DNA of 8,618 bases from an uncultured Collinsella sp. Lineage in GTDB: Bacteria; Actinomycetota; Coriobacteriia; Coriobacteriales; Coriobacteriaceae. The position numbers and the translations under genes were made by a program. Below the pieces are notes generated by a model. The model was not told where the DNA came from. It saw nothing but the letters and a program-made list of their open reading frames with translations, and searched no databases. Location of the stretch: NCBI GenBank assembly GCA_937937835.1, contig CALDBJ010000004.1, forward strand, positions 1 to 8,618, read 5' to 3'. Below, in pieces: positions 6,291 to 8,618 of this stretch (position 1 is its first letter; every line of letters starts with the position of its first letter).

Positions 6291-7232
6291 CTACGCCGTC
6301 TTCTTACGTCCAAATAGTTCGTCCCAGTTACTGGCTGCCAAAACTGTTCCGCATACAATTACAACGCAGCAGATTACGGATGCCATGTCGGGAATTGTTC
6401 CAAGCAAGATCAGGCCAAAGACCACTGACCATGCCGAATAGGAGATATTCAGAGCCATCGCACGCGCTGCTCCGATTGCCGCAATGCCCTTGTAATAGAA
6501 CAGATAGGATGCAGTTCCTGCGAGTCCGGCGAGTGCAATAATCAATGTGGGCATGCTTGGGATAGCGCCCAACGTGAAATGCCATGCTCCGAAGAGGGGG
6601 AGTACGAGCGCTCCATAAACAAGCGCACTTGTAGTTTCGCGGATTTGCAAAGCTGTTTCGTCATCAACGGCATCATCTTTCATTCCCCATGCGCACAGCA
6701 CCGCTTCGGATCCCCATCCAATAACGGCAAGCACTGCACCGAGTAAGCCGAGGGGGGCATTTGCAATCTCGCTCGATCCGGCCGATAGATAGCCCATCGT
6801 CATTACACCGCAAAGAGCAACGAGAAGGGAAAGAATCTGGCCTTTGCCCATTTTCTCCTTCAGCAGTACGAAGGAAAGGAATGCTCCGACTGCGGGATAG
6901 AAGGCGGAGATGATTGCCGTGTAGGCAGCTCCGATGTTATTAATTGCCAATACGTAGCCGGTCATTCCGATAGGTCCACCGAGTAGGGCGCCGGCGATGA
7001 CGACCTTGCCCGAACGAGTTTTAAGTGCAGCGAGCGTGTCTTTTAGTCTGCCTCGGACTCCCATGTAGCCAAAGAGCCAAATTGCACAGAAGGCATCATG
7101 GAGAAAGGATCCCGCAATGGAGGCGCATGCAAGCGCTTCCGCCGATCCAATATAGGGCGCAAGCGCCAAGCCGATTCCAAGAATTACTGTATCAAGGCCC
7201 CAAAGAAGACCGCTAAAAAAGCCGAATCGCAT
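6291..7232 (-). CDS. licB: LicB-like choline permease (DMT superfamily)
   Basis: A 313-residue, very hydrophobic protein with about ten predicted membrane segments, the layout of drug/metabolite transporter superfamily carriers. It begins MRFGFFSGLLWGLDTVILG, and the fourth segment region (AAYTAIISAFYPAVGAFLSF) leads into LLKEKMGKGQ, typical of the EamA-type half repeat. The second half repeats the pattern near residues 165-305. The assignment to LicB rests on the general fit plus its place directly after a LicC-LicA gene. LicB proteins import choline for phosphocholine decoration in Haemophilus and pneumococcus. It starts two bases after the stop of the upstream gene, so the two are translationally linked. 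The main alternative is a DMT exporter of another small molecule, which the context makes unlikely. Confidence 0.85.
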   Translation of the reverse strand: MRFGFFSGLLWGLDTVILGIGLALAPYIGSAEALACASIAGSFLHDAFCAIWLFGYMGVRGRLKDTLAALKTRSGKVVIAGALLGGPIGMTGYVLAINNIGAAYTAIISAFYPAVGAFLSFVLLKEKMGKGQILSLLVALCGVMTMGYLSAGSSEIANAPLGLLGAVLAVIGWGSEAVLCAWGMKDDAVDDETALQIRETTSALVYGALVLPLFGAWHFTLGAIPSMPTLIIALAGLAGTASYLFYYKGIAAIGAARAMALNISYSAWSVVFGLILLGTIPDMASVICCVVIVCGTVLAASNWDELFGRKKTA

Positions 7233-7234
7233 CG

Positions 7235-8618
7235 TTACTCACCTTTCCGATAGATCTCCAGTGCCTTTTTGAGGTATTTGGCACCGTAATTGAAGTAGAT
7301 ATAGAGCCATTCGCCCACGAAGTCGCCTTCGGCTTCTTTCAGAAGAGACCAGAGGTACCAGCACCATCCTGCAAGGGCAATGTGCGCATAGTTATGCGCA
7401 ATTTCGTTGTTTGTTGCCTTGCGCCCAAAATATGCATCAAGCGCGCGGTCGACTTCATCTTCGGAAAGCTCGCAGCAGACACTGCATGTTCCAAAATCGT
7501 TTGCGTAATCGCTCATGCCAGCATATTCCCAGTCAATGAGATAGTACTTGTCGTTCTCATCGATAAGGAAATTGAGGTAAAAGAAGTCATTGTGGCAAAG
7601 GCATTTTGGTGCATTATCGGCCTGTACAAAGTGCTCCAATTCATCGATTTCGGCGGACATTTCCCTGTAGCCTGGAATGTCGATGGGACCTTTTTCCAGA
7701 AGAAGTGATTCGTAGCGCTTCGCTTCGAGGTAGAAGTCAAATTCGGTTTCAACATTTGCACCACTCTCGTGAAGCGAACGACACATCTGCATCATTCGAT
7801 TCATTTGGGCAGCATCATGCGGATCAGGCTGCTTTGCGTTGGGTACAAACTTCGAAATTTTCCAACCACGCTTTGGGTCCTCATGAATGAACGTGTCGTC
7901 AAGGCCGAGCTCCTTGGCCTTTTTAAGTGCGGCTACTTCTCCATTTCTGTTAATAAGCAGTTCGGTCCCGACTCCCGGATGGCGGTAAACGTACTCTCCG
8001 TCATTGGTTCTAAAGTGGCACGATAGATTCGTAAGACCTTGTTTAAGGGGATAAACGTCGTGAATCTCTGATTTGGAGCAGCCGAGCACTTGCTCGATGT
8101 TATCGAAAATATCGGAGTCAACGTTTTCGATAAAATGCGGATCAAAGGCACGCAGCTCATCAAGAGAATCGAATTCGTTGATCTCGCCCTCAGGATACTT
8201 CTTGATAACCATATCGAGCTCCTTGATGTGCTCGATATATAGATCTTCCCAAAGCTTGTCCGTTGTTTCGGGCTTGTTATATTCCGTTTCGAGAATCTGC
8301 TTAAATGCAAGCGAGAAGGCTTTATCAAAGTAGACATGTCCGAGCATATACCAAGCATCGGAACCGCCAATCGTAACATTGGTAATTCTGTCCATTGCTC
8401 CGGTTTGAATGCACCATTCTTTGGTGGCGCCTTCAGCATATTGAGCAGAATAAAATGCTTTCCAAACGTATGCTTCGAACGGATTGTTTAGAAGGTAATC
8501 ATCGCTTGAGCAAATATAGGTGTTGCCAAGCCGCTCTTTTACGCACATAAGCGATGCGTGGTTATTTTTGGATGCATATTCGTTGTTGACGACAATCGAG
8601 ACGCCGAACTTGCTTTCG
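7235..8618 (-). CDS. licCA: Fused LicC-LicA: phosphocholine cytidylyltransferase and choline kinase (5' partial)
   Basis: The frame stays open past the Met codon at 8548-8546 to the window edge (23 more codons, with KFGVSIVVNNEYASKNNHAS), so that Met is internal and the N-terminus is missing. Numbering from that Met: residues 1 to about 155 match the C-terminal two thirds of LicC-type nucleotidyltransferases (SSDDYLLNN as the metal-binding Asp region, TKEW with the Trp of the choline site, IKELDMVI, and EFDSLDEL near the end). Residues about 160-437 are a LicA/choline-kinase fold of the APH-like family, with GLTNLSCHF, the catalytic loop CHNDFFYLNF (Asp321) and the metal site YLIDWEYAG (Asp339). 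The fused enzyme would phosphorylate choline with ATP and then form CDP-choline with CTP, in the cytoplasm. A LicCA fusion is known from Treponema denticola, where it serves phosphatidylcholine synthesis, so the end product here is not settled by the enzyme alone. Confidence 0.9.
   Translation of the reverse strand, partial: ESKFGVSIVVNNEYASKNNHASLMCVKERLGNTYICSSDDYLLNNPFEAYVWKAFYSAQYAEGATKEWCIQTGAMDRITNVTIGGSDAWYMLGHVYFDKAFSLAFKQILETEYNKPETTDKLWEDLYIEHIKELDMVIKKYPEGEINEFDSLDELRAFDPHFIENVDSDIFDNIEQVLGCSKSEIHDVYPLKQGLTNLSCHFRTNDGEYVYRHPGVGTELLINRNGEVAALKKAKELGLDDTFIHEDPKRGWKISKFVPNAKQPDPHDAAQMNRMMQMCRSLHESGANVETEFDFYLEAKRYESLLLEKGPIDIPGYREMSAEIDELEHFVQADNAPKCLCHNDFFYLNFLIDENDKYYLIDWEYAGMSDYANDFGTCSVCCELSEDEVDRALDAYFGRKATNNEIAHNYAHIALAGWCWYLWSLLKEAEGDFVGEWLYIYFNYGAKYLKKALEIYRKGE
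7239..7244 (-). promoter_or_regulatory. Ribosome binding site of licB
   Basis: On the - strand AGGTGA lies six bases before the ATG at 7232-7230, inside the last codons of the upstream gene. It confirms the licB start and suggests translational coupling. Confidence 0.75.

Noticed and set aside
8546..8548. ATG as the start codon of the LicC-LicA protein
   Set aside because: The upstream codons to the window edge are open and match the LicC family, and the nucleotide-binding N-terminus would be missing from this start.

Overview
The window looks like chromosomal DNA from a Gram-positive gut-type bacterium. I lean towards Coriobacteriia (Collinsella/Olsenella-like) because of the very long cell-wall-binding repeat proteins beside lic-type genes, but this is an inference from gene content. 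No rRNA or other marker is present to fix the taxon, and a Firmicute cannot be excluded.

Positions 1-6229 carry three genes in a row on the + strand. Each encodes a secreted protein that joins one putative wall-active catalytic domain to a long array of about 20-residue aromatic/glycine repeats of the choline-binding (CW_binding) type. (1) 1-1991, cut off at the left edge: a repeat array followed by a C-terminal NlpC/P60-like cysteine peptidase domain. (2) 2255-3988: signal peptide, N-terminal GH25 lysozyme domain, then about 15 repeats. (3) 4088-6229: signal peptide, about 22 repeats, then a C-terminal C39-like cysteine peptidase domain. Rho-independent terminators follow genes 1 and 3; a much weaker candidate follows gene 2.

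Positions 6291-8618 carry two tightly spaced genes on the - strand, convergent with the trio: a LicB-like choline permease of the DMT superfamily, and upstream of it a fused LicC (CTP:phosphocholine cytidylyltransferase)-LicA (choline kinase) protein that runs off the right edge. A perfect 15-bp inverted repeat separates the two gene sets and can terminate both.

The simplest reading is one phosphocholine system. LicB imports choline, the LicA part phosphorylates it, and the LicC part makes CDP-choline. A phosphocholine transferase (LicD type, not in this window) would place phosphocholine on a surface polymer, and the repeat domains of the three secreted enzymes would dock on it. The most unusual sequence-level feature is a GC-rich (about 65-73% in sampled lines) repeat block of roughly 0.8 kb inside each of genes 2 and 3, set in much more AT-rich sequence. 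The two blocks share a 266-bp stretch that is identical by eye, which points to recent recombination or gene conversion between neighbouring binding domains.
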